From positions 38,624-69,740 of the forward strand of contig MU130384.1 of NCBI GenBank assembly GCA_015039465.1: 31,117 bases of DNA, read 5' to 3'. Of the stretch, positions 1 to 10,513 are shown one piece after another (the first letter of the stretch is position 1; each line of letters starts with the position of its first letter). The translations under genes and the position numbers were made by a program. The notes beneath the pieces were generated by a model that had not been told where the DNA came from, ran no database searches, and was given only the letters and a program-made list of their open reading frames with translations. The DNA comes from Phlegmacium glaucopus (taxonomy: Eukaryota; Basidiomycota; Agaricomycetes; Agaricales; Cortinariaceae).

Positions 1-558
1 TTTGCACCAGGTAAACGTTGATAAGTCGCGAGCGACAGTATTCAAAATTAAATGATGGCAGACCATTTTGCATTTCAAGTATTTTGATTTTGAAGAGAGC
101 TCCTCGATCCATTCCTGCGTTTCCGTCTCCAGCCCAGGAACGGCGCCGCCCAAACGCATAGATGCCACATCATTGTGCTCCTTTAGCATCCGGTACGTAA
201 CTGCTTCGCGAGCCGTACGCTGGAAATCCTTTTTCAATGAATCTCTCAGGAAACACATTGTAGACTTCTTTCGATTCATTCGATTCTTTACGTTCTCTTC
301 ATAAGGATAAGCTAGACAGCGACTATTGACACGATTAAAAGGAAACAGAGAGGCACGCGGATATTTCGGAGGTGGAATGAAGAAGGTTTCTTGGACGTCC
401 GTTTTGTCATCTGTGACGTCCATGCGAAAGAATCCTTCAGAGGAGAGGCGGATGTCACCAGGTTTGAACATATGGGGATCCAATCCGACGAGATAGTGAC
501 CCTTTGTCTCGAGGGCGATCCTTTCATACTCTTTCTTCATATACCTGGGTGCGTCCAT
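1..558 (-). CDS. FunK1-type fungal protein kinase, first exon only (runs off the left edge)
   Basis: The frame from an ATG at 558 stays open for 186 codons to the window edge and has no stop. It is a close copy of the first exon of the gene at 1482-3060: base 1 corresponds to 2506 and the homology continues past the start codon to about 721/3228. The start reads MDAPRYMKKEYERIALETKG, followed by a segment with HYLVGLDP where the downstream copy reads LSRRIGS. The two copies differ there by +1 and +8 nt, which together keep the frame. Another 6-nt difference, near 158-172, is also in frame. FunK1 proteins are Agaricomycete-expanded kinase-like proteins; the catalytic motifs of this copy would lie left of the window. 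Whether the whole gene is intact cannot be seen. Confidence 0.75.
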   Translation of the reverse strand, partial: MDAPRYMKKEYERIALETKGHYLVGLDPHMFKPGDIRLSSEGFFRMDVTDDKTDVQETFFIPPPKYPRASLFPFNRVNSRCLAYPYEENVKNRMNRKKSTMCFLRDSLKKDFQRTAREAVTYRMLKEHNDVASMRLGGAVPGLETETQEWIEELSSKSKYLKCKMVCHHLILNTVARDLSTFTWCK

Positions 559-721
559 TGAAAAGGATAGGTAACAGACTTATGAGAATAGGGGTCTGTT
601 GAGCTGTTGGGGATCGCGTCTTTGGCGCGTCATACCACTGCTGTTGTGCGAGTCAAGAAGTTACCTTGGTTCAAAGCACGTGAACGTTTCACAGGCCAGG
701 TTGTTTGTACTTGATTGCGTC
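1..721. repeat. Tandem duplication, left copy (partner 2506-3228)
   Basis: Bases 1-721 align with 2506-3228 in the same orientation with scattered substitutions and small indels, covering the FunK1 first exon and about 160 bp upstream of its start. The period of about 2.5 kb is the size of one FunK1 gene plus spacer, so this is a head-to-tail kinase array. Confidence 0.85.
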
Positions 722-1481
722 TGTTCAAAGAGAGGGCCATGAAGTACGAGACCTGCTATCCTCCCCGAAATTTGGAGCTACTCCATGACGACAGCACTAT
801 TAGTTACTGTCCCAGTCCACTCCGAGAAGACACACCTTTGGAAATTATCAGCGGGCGAGAATTTTGGCCGATATAATATACAGACAAATTTAGCGGTAGC
901 ATCTTTCATGTTCCCAATTCTATATTCTGGTGGGAAGCGCGTATCCCTATTTTTCAATGGATCCAAATTGTATTGAAATGCTTTCCTGTGCGATTATCTA
1001 TCTAATAGCAATCTTTCTGAGGTTGGTGAGATTTATAGATACACAACATGTTTGTTTTGTCGGTGTTATTTTCTGCCTGCTGAAGTTTATTTCGCTTTCT
1101 GAGATTACTGAATCCCTCATTCAAACAATTCTCCATATAAGTCAGCAGATTTCGCTTGTTATGTATTTTGAGCTGGGCCGAAGAAAGCCCAGGAAACAGG
1201 TCAGACATATAGATACGGTGGATTAACACAAACAAGGAGCATGTAGGAATGTTGTTCCGGCTCCCAGAGAGTATCCAATACAGCCTGTGCATCAATGACG
1301 AGCATCACAAACAAACACTTTTGGACGAGGAAGGCTTATATGCAGATATAGGAGTGATATGTAATTATAAACGAGCGCCAGAGCACAATTTATGAACGTA
1401 TCTAACCATCCATTGGCTGCGAAAAATTGGTCGATGACAACATAATGGGGGAATACAAAATACAACTGTACTAACAAATAT
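559..1481. other. Spacer between FunK1 copies; no supported gene
   Basis: Bases 559-721 are the upstream region of the left FunK1 copy. Bases 730-1562, which include the FunK1 3' end, recur almost unchanged at 28501-29350. Short frames occur on both strands around 778-976, but the two copies differ by 2- and 3-nt indels there and neither strand gives a recognisable product. Nothing else is supported. Confidence 0.6.
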
Positions 1482-1562
1482 CTACTTGCGCCGCTTTGAC
1501 ATCGAACTCTCTGACGCGTCGACATGCTCGGAATGGCGTTTGCCAAGGGAAGAACCATCCAG
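730..1562. repeat. Dispersed direct duplicate, copy 1 (partner 28501-29350)
   Basis: Homology starts at GAGAGGGCCATGAAG (730 and 28501) and runs through the FunK1 stop codon to AACCATCCAG (1562 and 29350). At 29350 the partner is broken by the backwards block, which resumes the same homology when read in reverse. Confidence 0.85.
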
Positions 1563-3060
1563 TCCATGTATCATTGAATCTGTTATCGAGCTCGCTTGAC
1601 GCATCCGTACCTGGGTAGATTTTTCCGGATCTCCGTCTAAAGGCATCGGGAAGTAGTCCACTTTGAAGTCCTCGGGCTTCGCGGATTCCCAGGTTCGAAG
1701 ATCATCTGGTGGGTTGGAGTCATTGGTAGGCGACTTTATTCCGGTTGGAGTGATGGAGAGAGGCTCCATCTTCATGGCCGCCTCCCGGAGACGCTCAGAG
1801 AACCATGTTTCATCAGGTTCATCCAATTTGATAGATATCTCGCTCTCGCTGACATCATAACGATGATTGAAGACTTTTCCCAGTTGGTCCAGGAGTTTGT
1901 TGACACCAAGTTTCTCGAATTGGGTGAGGAACCCGTTACTTCGACCAACCGAGCAGTGTGTTAACACGCTCATCTTGCCTTCACCGCCAATTACCGACCC
2001 ATCGGGGAGGTAATCCTTATGGGAAAAGATGGTCTGCATCTTGTGATAGAGAGGACCGGGGTACCTTCCATGTTTCAGATAGAGTAGAGCCTCGTAGATG
2101 AAGACCCAGAAGGCAGACTCTATATCATCCCATAGCGTATGTGTTACAGTAGGACCTTCGTTCTGTAGGATTTGCAAGGAAATAAATGCCCAAGTGCCCT
2201 GTATATACACTGTCAGTAACCACAAAATTAGACATATGAATCGTAACTCACGGTACGTCCAGAACGTGGTTCGCCTCCATGCTTCCTCCACAGAAAACAC
2301 ATATCCCAGTCGATAAGAATACCTCTCCATTCTTGGGTCTCTTTGTCTTTGACGATCATTATGTTGCCGGCGCTGAGATCGTGGTGTAATATACCGGCTT
2401 TGTACGCCTGTTGAGCGCCTGGTAGAGAGATCGTTAGAATTGCCAACCAAAAAAATGGATAAAACGCGCACCTTCAACCGCATCGGCAATACAGGATAGC
2501 AGTACTTTGCACCAGGTAAACGTTGATAAGTCGCGAGCGACAGTATTCAAAATTAAATGATGGCAGACCATTTTGCATTTCAAGTATTTTGATTTTGAAG
2601 AGAGCTCCTCGATCCATTCCTGCGTTTCCGCCTCCAGCCCAGGAACGTCGCCGCCAAAGCGCATAGATGGCACATGATAGACATCCTGCTCCTTTAGCAT
2701 CCGGTAGATAACTGCTTCGCGAACCGTACGCTGGAAGTCCTTTTTCAATGAATCTCTCAGAAAACACATTGTATACTTCTTTCGATTCATTCGATTCTTT
2801 ACGTTCTCTTCATAAGGATAAGCTAGACAGCGACTATTGACACGATTAAAAGGAAACAGAGAGACACGCGCATATTTCGGAGGCGGAATGAAGAAGGTTT
2901 CTTGGACGTCCGTTTTGTCATCTGTGACGTCCATGCGAAAGAATCCTTCAGAGGAGAGGGGGATGTCACCAGGTTTGAACATATGGGATCCAATCCGACG
3001 AGATAGTGTCTCGAGGGCGATCCTTTCATACTCTTTCTTCATATCTCTGGGCGCGTCCAT
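1482..3060 (-). CDS. FunK1-type fungal protein kinase (3 exons, 490 aa)
   Basis: Exons are 3060-2472, 2418-2252 and 2198-1482. Both introns are 53 nt with GT..AG ends (2471-2419 GTGCGC..CCAG; 2251-2199 GTGAGT..ACAG), and the joined length is exactly 491 codons including the stop. The kinase signature is clear after splicing: HHDLSAGNIM at about residues 208-217 (catalytic Asp210, Asn215), LIDWDMC at about 231-237 in place of DFG, then RTGTWAFIS as the activation-segment motif, followed by a DDIESAFWVFIYEAL helix. This HxDxSxxN / IDWD / TGTW set is typical of the FunK1 family of Agaricomycetes. A basic tail (SMSKRRK) ends the protein. The start at 3060 is the first ATG of the open frame; FunK1 proteins often carry a longer N-terminus, so an upstream exon is possible. 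The N-terminus LSRRIGS looks like a compensated double frameshift relative to the sister copy. Function: presumed Ser/Thr kinase-like; substrates unknown. Confidence 0.85.
2199..2251 (-). other. Intron 2 of the FunK1 gene
   Basis: The intron is 53 nt, GTGAGT to ATACAG on the minus strand, phase 0. Removing it joins GRT to GTWAF, giving the expected TGTW motif. The same intron can be read in the backwards copy near 30430-30480. Confidence 0.85.
2419..2471 (-). other. Intron 1 of the FunK1 gene
   Basis: The intron is 53 nt, GTGCGC to CTACCAG on the minus strand, phase 1. Removing it fuses ADAVEG to AQQAYKAGILHHDLS, which restores the kinase catalytic-loop context. Confidence 0.85.
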
Positions 3061-3592
3061 TGAAAAGGACTGGGTAACAGACTTATGAGAATAGGGGTCT
3101 GTCGAGCTGTTGGGGATCGCGTCTTTGGCGCGTCATACCACTGCTGTTGTGCGAATCAAGAACGAACCTTGGTTCAAAGCACGTGAACGTTTTACAGGCA
3201 TTCCAGGTTGTTTGTACTTGATTGCGTCAGAATCCTAAACCCCTCGAGTCCATTCGTGAGTTGGAAACTCTGGCATCAATTCCGCCGATCGAATCCGGCG
3301 GGAATTTCCACGCACCTAAGTGAGAACGACTTCACCCAAGTTTTCTCACTTCCACGTGCTGTGATACCCTCCCTTCTTACGCGTTTTCTCTGCTTTACAA
3401 CCCATGTCTCGAGTCTCAACAAGTTTCTCCTGATATCAATGGCCCTTGTCGATGTTCTTGATGTCAAAACGCCCTGAAGATTCAAGGGCCAGCCAAGACA
3501 GGCCACTTTCCGGGTCAAATCTTCTTGCATGTACAAGCATTTCTTTGATAGTAACATTATTGTACTAACTGAAAAATCTACAGTGTCATTCA
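3061..3592. other. Upstream region of the FunK1 gene; no gene seen
   Basis: Bases 3061-3228 repeat the region upstream of the left FunK1 copy. Bases 3229-3584 have no counterpart in the window and no supported frame; short frames on both strands overlap each other and lack recognisable motifs. 3585-3592 is the left target duplication of the MITE. Confidence 0.5.
3585..3592. repeat. Left target-site duplication of the 795-bp MITE
   Basis: GTCATTCA, identical to 4388-4395. Confidence 0.9.
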
Positions 3593-4387
3593 TAGGGATG
3601 CCGAAGTTCAGTTCAGTTCGGTTCAGGACCCATTTTCTCAGAACCAGAACCAGAACCACTTAGGAAAACCAGAACCAGAACCAGAACCGAACTAACAGAA
3701 CCGGTTCTCTTGGTTCGGTTCTGGTTCAGAACCAGTTCAAACCATAAGAACCAGTTAAAAATAGACTTTTGTTAGGATATCACCAATTAGACAAGAAATT
3801 CAATTTTAAATTTTATTTTCTAAAATTACATCTTATTTCTTAGAAATAAATATATCTTGAAATTTGAGGCCAGAATTTTGTAGTATTGGTGTTATAACTA
3901 TGACATCACTAAAAGTAAACATGAAAAGAAAAAAATACTACTAAATCATTTTGCCAACTAGTGACAACTTTGAATTGGATTCTTGCAATAGGAGTATATT
4001 AATATTAATAAAACCTGAAGTTATAAAGTAAATGAGACATATTATTGATTATGTACTATGCCAGACCAAAAATGATGTACTTCTGATTGAAAATATATTG
4101 TGTTGGTGACTTGAATAAATATTTTCATTACAGATACAAATACATTGTGCCATTTAACCTGTAAAATAATGCAAATAAGTAAATATATTACTTAAATGTT
4201 TGCCTTGGGATATAGTGGTTCAGAATGGTTCAAACCGGTTCAGAACCGGTTCTCAGATTTCTGGCCAATCAAGAACCAGAACCAGATGGCTGAGGCCGAA
4301 CCAGAACCAGAACTGAACCAGATAATTGGTTCGGTTCAGTTGGTTCTGGTTCTTGGACTGGTTCAGAACTGAACTTCGGCATCCCTA
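3593..4387. mobile_element. hAT-like MITE, 795 bp, with perfect 8-bp target duplication
   Basis: The ends are inverted repeats: TAGGGATGCCGAAGTTCAGT at 3593 and its reverse complement ending at 4387. The 8-bp sequence GTCATTCA flanks it on both sides (3585-3592 and 4388-4395). TAGGG ends with 8-bp duplications fit the hAT superfamily (known rule: TIRs starting YARNG, 8-bp TSD). Each arm holds runs of the GAACCA / TGGTTC hexamer in inverted arrangement, so the strand can fold on itself; the centre is AT-rich. There is no transposase frame, so it is non-autonomous. A partial second copy lies at 22213-22774. Confidence 0.9.
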
Positions 4388-4395
4388 GTCATTCA
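4388..4395. repeat. Right target-site duplication of the 795-bp MITE
   Basis: GTCATTCA, identical to 3585-3592. Removing the MITE and one duplication restores continuous host sequence. Confidence 0.9.
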
Positions 4396-6712
4396 TGCCA
4401 ATGGCATTACACCTTCCCTGCTGGGGTGACTCCCTTGTCGTTCTCACCGGCTGATGTCACATCAACAAACTGGCTGAACACTGTCAGCACACCCCAAGTC
4501 ACAAAGAGATGCTCTGGTACAACTGGAACAACTTGCAGAAGGCCTGCCCATGGATCATGCCAAAATTTTTGCTGCAAGTCCTGCTGCATCAAACGAGGTG
4601 GTTGCCTTCTTAGGCAACACAAGGCAATCCAGCAGTCATCAGGACCTCTTCCACCTCCGTCAGCTCCTGCAGTACCTAGGCCAACACCTCCTATGTTCAC
4701 CATCAATCCTTCCCTCACCATTGACACTTTCTCCTAACAACTATTAGATGCTGACCCTGTTCTCCAATTGCAGCGTTGAGATGAGCTTGCTGCAGAAAAT
4801 GAACGGAACCTTTCTGAATGGGAACAGGTGCTGGAGCGGCAGGAAGAGGAAGAGTTTCAGAAGGCTTTGACAACCTCTCGTGAAGAACTGGGCTTTTCTG
4901 CATCCGCATCAACATCAGGAATGGCAATATCCCATATACCTGGTGTCAACCATATTTCAGCGTCAACATCTTCTCAACCTGGGCCAGCATTTCTACAACC
5001 TACTCCATCCTCATCCCTCCTTGTGGTAGGGAGACCAGTCACTCGTGTTTTGGCTGCCAACCAACCAACCATCACAAATCACCTTTCACCAGAATGGATG
5101 CGCCCTTACGAAGATAGAACACAGCAACCTCAAGCTATTACTGGTCGTGGACAACTTGATATTGAAATGGTTTGGAGATTTCGTGTAGTTGGTGGGGAAA
5201 GGTACATTTGTATATAAACTATGGACATTTGACACAAGCTGATCATGGACTCAGGAAATCAAAATTCCCAGCACTTTCATTGTCCATGTCTGTCCTCAAT
5301 GGCCGAAATGGAGGATTACCGACTGCCCAACCACCCTCAAGTGTGTTGGTGAAGACGACCTTGAATTTTATGATATCAAGCATCATCTCTGGCTAGAGTG
5401 CCCAGTATCATGCCCTCATCTCGTCAAGACTGATGATTACTTCTTCCTATGGCGTGCAGGTATAGAGTGTAGAGACTTTGAAGCCCGACTTGAACTCGCT
5501 ACCTGGCCACTTAGTACCTCCCGTGTTTACATGACAACAGCACACAAGTCCTTGCAAACCAAGGCCCTCAAGCAGAAAGAAAGGGCAAAGGTAGTTGAGG
5601 ATGATGATGACTCAGAGGTTGAGGTTCTTGGATCACCTGGTTTGCCCATCAAGTTTTATTCCTTGTAGAAGCCATACTAATGATTTAATCCTTCAGTTCC
5701 TATCCCGAAACGCAGGAAAATCAAGCAGGAACAACTTTTGTCACCACCATCGTTTCATTCTCCTGTACATATTGGGATGTCTTCCACCGGAATTTCTTTT
5801 GGCAACCCTTTTTTGATTGATGATTTGCCACAATCTTTGTCACCTTTTCTCATGGATTCTTTGTCCTGGTCCTTGTTATGGCGACTATATGCCTGCACTC
5901 GCGTTCAGTGCTGAGCCTAATAGACAAAATAACTAGGGACTGTTGTACAGTTGCAATCATATTCCCACAGGTAAGACTTAAGGACGTTGAGTTCTGAGCA
6001 AGCTAGTAGATTATGACCGTAAGATACAGAAGGTCTAAACTAAGGATTTGTAGCTATGGGTATGGCTCTTATATAGTAGCAGTACGAGTCAGAGATAGAG
6101 GCAGTGTCCATGGTCCGTGCTAGGTAGGAGTTGGTAGGAGTCAGAGATAAGGGAGTGGAAGCGATAGCTAAGTATAGTACAATGTTCAGCGCAAGGGGTA
6201 GGTTGGGGAGCGATGGTAAAAGGGGAGTGATAATAGAGAAGAAAAGAATAAGGGGCCGTGAGTGTACCAGACATTCATAACAGTCCGCTTTGTCATCATC
6301 AGCTGTCTCTTCTCACTTGATTACCCCACTAAGGGCTATCCCTACCTCACCTACATTGACGGCAACTTCAGGGCCTACTGTTGCTCCAGAAATCTTTGTG
6401 TCCTCACCTTTGACTGGCCCTCCTCCGCTTCCGCCAGGCTCTAAACTTGTGTGGCCAAGCAACATGTATGTTGTTGATATGGCTTATGGCTTCTGTAAGA
6501 TGGATCAGCTCTTGAAAGCAAAAGAAGGAAACTATGAGAGCCAATTCTACCAGGTTTTCAAGCAACCACCTGCAGCAGAGAGTACGTACTATGACCAGGT
6601 TCAACAGTGGGAAATTGGTTCACCTGCGCTTTGTGAGGTGGCACTTGCAGCTGGCCAAACAAGTGCTGGCCACTGGTCAACCTATGCAAAGCGTGTTCCT
6701 CTCAAGAAATAG
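4396..6712 (+). pseudogene. Accessory gene of a CxC5/CxC6-type (KDZ-related) transposon, disrupted
   Basis: Recognisable pieces in order: about 4507-4630 (a helix around LPMDHAKIFAASPAASNEVV); 4744-5205 (a coiled stretch with LSEWEQVLERQEEEEFQKAL, then a Ser-rich linker); an intron at about 5206-5261; an open frame at about 5262-5641 (EIKIPSTFIVHVCPQW, later DDYFFLWRAGIECRDFEARL); an intron to about 5696; then basic PIPKRRKIKQE, probably nuclear-localising; and after an LTR-like insertion a final exon to 6712 (WPSNMYVVDMAYGFCKMDQL ... EIGSPALCEVALAAGQTSAG). From memory, this C-terminal pattern recurs in uncharacterised Agaricomycete proteins beside CxC5/CxC6 transposases. Damage: an in-frame TGA at 4777-4779, a frame change near 4640-4680, and the LTR. 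It converges on the transposase gene at 6912-8145. Function unknown. Confidence 0.6.
5941..6282. mobile_element. LTR-like insertion (possible solo LTR) in the accessory gene
   Basis: The 342-bp segment starts TGTTGTACAG and ends CATAACA (TG..CA), has a TATA-like CTTATATAG in the middle, carries no coding frame, and separates the RRKIKQE exon from the final exon of the surrounding gene. I see no direct target duplication: the flanks GGAC and GTCC are inverted instead, so a TIR element with ends GGACTGTT is an alternative. Orientation unresolved. Confidence 0.4.
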
Positions 6713-6911
6713 TTCTCACTGGCACTTTCTCCCTGTACTCTTTAACTCTATTTGTATGTCTTTGTGTATTCTCTCCTGTAATTGAAATATTCTATGACCA
6801 TATTGATATGTATTTCTCCAACCACTGTATTAGGCACACCAAGTAGTTTAGGTTTCATTCTTGTACAAAATACATATGTAGGATGGAATTACAATTATAA
6901 AATGGAATGAC

Positions 6912-8145
6912 TCAGAGAATACTAGGGTGATGTCCCTGCCTGGCTAAATGATGAATGACTTCAATGTTCTGAAGGTGAATCATCTTGTCCAAAAAGAAGT
7001 CATACTTTGCAGGCAACATCTCTCCGCACATAGAATGATAACCGCCAAGCCAGGCATTTGTCTGCTCTGCAATTGAAGTATTAAAGAACCATGCTGAAAA
7101 GGAATCCATGAGCTCTGGGTATTTTGCAGGATTGCAGTTCAATTGACAATAAGCATGTGAGATGGCGTGTTTGTTTCAAAAATGCCAAGCATCAATGCAC
7201 ATCCCAATCCCTTTGAACCATGGGTCTTTTTCAGCTTGTTGGCGAGCGAGACAGTTGGTGTCATAGAAGATATGCTCAGGTTTCTGAGCGCCAGGTACAG
7301 AAAAAGTGTTTTTGACCATGACAAGGAAATTTGAAACAGCCTCTGCACCAAACATTGTCGCTCGTGCAAAAATGACTCCACAGGGCCAGACCAAGGTTTG
7401 TTCGTTGTGAGTTCTGCACCAGCCAAATTGTGCCTTCAAGGTAGGCTGATTCCCAGCTAGTGATTTCGAAGGACAAGGTATAGGAGGAATCGAGGCCAAC
7501 TCAGAGTCCTGGTCCAATACACCAACACTACCAGGATTCTTCTGAATAGACACCACAACACCAGGGGAACTGTTGGAAGGGTGAACAGTATAGGACTCAA
7601 AATCCTCCTGGATGTCTTGCTCAGGTACACAACATGACTGGGAAAAGGAATCAACTGGCTGAGAGATTTGGGCATGCTGTAATTGTTCTTTATAAAGGAA
7701 GGGACCTGGTACTTCACTCACCATGTTTCTTTTCAATTTGCTGATGGAGTGGCAAAGAACAGGTCTTTTTGTTGACAATCTTGGCTGGTCCACCTTTTGG
7801 ATCGTTGACAGTAACCTGGATGACTGGATTCTCGCAGCCAACTATTGCACAGACATCATGAAGCCTGCTATGTTCTGCACAGAAGCGATGTCGATTATTT
7901 TGGAGTGGCTTTGGACATCTGAAAACACCGCAACAAGTTCGGCCCATGCTCAGGCCATCACCAACAATAGCTTTCGATCGCTGATTTACCTATATGTCAA
8001 GTGAGTAAACTCAAATGTCACAATTGGAACACTTACAAAATGACCCATCTGGCATCAAGAATATGCACATACATCTATCGCAGACATGCTGAACAGCATC
8101 TGGGCCCATTCAGAACTATCCATTCATTTCTCTCCTCCATCACAG
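6912..8145 (-). pseudogene. CxC6-containing KDZ-related transposase, C-terminal part, disrupted
   Basis: Reading down the minus strand: ERNEWIVLNGP, then after a +1 shift near 8103 HVCDRCMCIFLMPDGS, an intron (about 8020-7990), then GDGLSMGRTCCGVFRCPKPL and NRHRFCAEHSRLHDVCAIVG (7947-7714). This cysteine/histidine cluster matches the CxC6 module associated with KDZ transposases. After a linker (7700-7450) comes a catalytic-like region: ARATMFGAEAVSNFLVMV, HIFYDTNCLARQQ (candidate first Asp), GMCIDAWHF (second Asp), and IAEQTNAWLGGYHSMC (candidate Glu), ending DKMIHLQNIEVIHHL. Damage: the frameshift near 8103, an unclear junction after KKHG near 7715, and TGA at 7178-7176 between DAWHF and NKHAISH. 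Its 5' half would lie where the 13-kb element begins at 8330, so that element probably split or displaced it. Confidence 0.7.
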
Positions 8146-8329
8146 CCTTGAAGCGGTGATAAGTTGACTATAATATAAGTGTATAAATACATTAATATAA
8201 GTCTTGAATTGTGATCGGGCTTCCTAGGAAGTATAGCTGTTCCAATTTATTTATTGATTCTCACAATAATGATTTCACTTTTAAGTTGTGAATAACTTTG
8301 TATATTTATCCAAATTTCAACAGGTAGGG

Positions 8330-8513
8330 AAGTTACATTGTATCCTATGATATGGTACAGAGAAGGCATACATTGTAGTGTACCATTCGGCTTCCCTGGA
8401 CTCTAGCAAATATTACCCAAACAGGAAATATTACACTGTAGCGTATGGTATAGGGCTAGGGAATTCGCCAGGGCCCATACCTGGATGACTTCGGCAACCG
8501 GGCTCAACTCGGG
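8330..8513. repeat. Left terminal inverted repeat of the 13-kb element
   Basis: It begins AAGTTACATTGT and contains several ACATTGTA/TACACT-like palindromic words; it pairs with 21114-21297 in reverse complement with a handful of mismatches, most in the outer 30 bp. Confidence 0.9.
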
Positions 8514-9786
8514 CTGACTGACATATCGGCCGAGAAGAATATCGAACAGGTTACATGGTTGAGGAGATGAGATCGGCCTTGTATTAGATAAGTTCCATGC
8601 ATAGGGAGAAACCTTGCCGGCATCAGGATGGCAGTGGCTCAAGATGAGAAGGTCGGCCCTGTATTGGACAGGGTTACATGGGCGGATGGAACTCCGGCCA
8701 TTGTGCAGTGAATACATTAGAAAGAATCGGCAATGTATTTTGCGGGTACCACCCAGATATCAGCATCGGAATGGAAGGGCTCGGGAGTCGGACAGGGTTA
8801 CCATCCGGGTGGATACTTTAGAAAGACTCGGCAATGTGGTTACAACCAGGCTTTGTGGTACTACCCAGATATTGGCATTGGCATGGAAGAATCAGACAGG
8901 GTTACATGGGCAGATAGCACTCCAGCAATCGGCATCTGGACGGGCTCAGGATGAAGAGATAGGCCATATGCAGTTCATGCTACATTGGCCTTGCTAGAGC
9001 CAACGCCAGGAGGACTCGGCAAGCTGAATCGGATAAGGGAACTCGGGCTGATCCAGATGTCGGCATTGAGATGGACGTGTATCGGACCCGTATGTCATTC
9101 GGCACCAGCAGCGGGGTTTGGAATCGGACAGGGTGACCATCCGACCATGATGCAGTGGATACATTAGAAAGACTCGGAAATGTGGTTACAACCAGGCTTC
9201 GTGGTACCCAGATATCGGCATCAGGATGGAAGGGCTCGGGAATCGGGCAGGGTTACCATCCGGCCATTGTGCAGTGGATACTTTAGAAAGCATCGGCAAT
9301 GTGGTTACAACCAGGCTTTGGGGTACTACCCAGACATTGGCATTGGGATGGAAGAATCGGACAGGGTTACATGGGCGGATAGCACTCCAGCAATTGGCAT
9401 CTGGACGGTGTCAGGGTCAAGAGATAGGCCATATGCAGTTCATGCTACATTGGCCTTGCTAGAGCCAACGCCAGGAGGACTCAGCAAGCTGAATCGGATA
9501 AGGGAACTTGGGGTAACCCAGATGTCGGCATCGAGATAGAAGTGTAACGGACCCGTAAGTCATTCGGCACCAGCAGCGGGGTTTGCCTACAAGCAGAATA
9601 TCGGCCCTGTGTCAGATGGGTAACAATTGCAAGTGTTATGATCTTATTGTAGGACTATATGGAATCTTCAGATATGAGAAGCAGTTAGCCCAGAGGTCGG
9701 CCTCGGCCTCGGCATCACTTTCCGGTCAATGGTGCCGATATCGGAGTAAATCAACAAATATTTGGCAACTATCATCAGACAAGTAT
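8514..9786. repeat. Left subterminal region with nested tandem repeats (non-coding)
   Basis: A unit of about 450-465 bp occurs twice: the landmark GCCATATGCAGTTCATGCTA falls near 8963 and 9428, and CATTAGAAAGA near 8714 and 9162. Inside each unit, shorter motifs recur, such as CGGACAGGGTTACATGGGC and GGCAATGTGGTTACAACCAG. All frames across it are repeats of one another in different phases, which argues against coding. Subterminal repeats of DNA transposons are often transposase-binding sites, so that is the likely role here. 9610-9786 shows nothing further. Confidence 0.65.
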
Positions 9787-10513
9787 CTAGGCACTACCAC
9801 CACTACCATGCTGACCTGCAAGCTCATCTGCCTTTTGATTGAACATCTTCACTGCCCTTTCAGTTCGCATCATTAAATTGGAAAAGGCCTTGGATGCATC
9901 CTTTTCAGCTTTCAACTTCTCTAATTCGGCCATATAAAGATGATGACTAGCATCCTTGTAGGAGATGCCGAGCCTCTCTTGCAAGGACTTGATTTCGGCA
10001 TGAAGGCCAAGGCATTCTCTCTCGGTCAGAGTCTGAAAGATCTATCAGTTATCTGTGTTCAACAGCAAGGGGAATGCACTCACGGGGTCATGCGGCGACA
10101 CGACTTTGTCCTCACCTATCAAGAAATAGGGAATATCATGGGTATTTCCAGACTGAAAAAGCTGTTAGGATTGTGTTCACACTAGGCCGAAGAAATACCG
10201 CTGAACACTGGACCGGGTTCGGCATTGTCCTACACCACCGGCATATCTTAGGCCATCAATGCCGATGGGCAGTAATGAGATCGGCAGGCAGCCGAATCGA
10301 CCATATTATGTATCAGGAAAAGAAACCTACCCCGCCTGTTGCAGTAGAAACATGTAGGTCTAACTTCCTCTGATAACCCTCGAAGGCCTGATGTGTGGCC
10401 GGGATCATGAAGTCTGGCACAATGTACCGTTGATTACTGTTACCGATTACTAACATGTAACCCTCAGGAACAACAAGAGATTCAGATGTGTATGGAGCTA
10501 TCTGGCTGTCCAT
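9787..10513 (-). CDS. Small coiled-coil cargo protein of the KDZ element (3 exons, 165 aa)
   Basis: Exons are 10513-10331 (61 codons), 10152-10084 (23 codons) and 10032-9787 (81 codons plus stop), all phase 0, with introns GTAGGT..TTTCAG and GTGAGT..TTTCAG. The first exon reads MDSQIAPYTSESLVVPEGYM and contains VIGNSNQRYIVPDFMIPATH; the second ends EDKVVSPHDP; the third is helical (TERECLGLHAEIKSLQERL, MAELEKLKAEKDASKAF), probably a coiled coil, with a Gly/Ser tail. The 178-nt first intron could hide a further exon. I do not recognise a domain with known function. It is divergent from the 678-aa gene with 167 bp between the starts, so a shared promoter region is likely. There is no signal peptide or membrane segment. 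Confidence 0.65.

Noticed and set aside
1002..1567. Minus frames of 91-97 codons downstream of the FunK1 gene
   Set aside because: They lie in the 3' flank and partly overlap the FunK1 C-terminus in another frame; the duplicate at 29080-29358 shows the same by-product.
8614..9539. Several overlapping plus frames of 73-127 codons
   Set aside because: The same repeated DNA appears in different frames in successive frames, which indicates non-coding subterminal repeats.
8640..9590. Possible CRISPR-like array because of spaced repeats
   Set aside because: Repeat units are hundreds of bases long with nested repeats and no unique spacers of constant length, and the host is a fungus.
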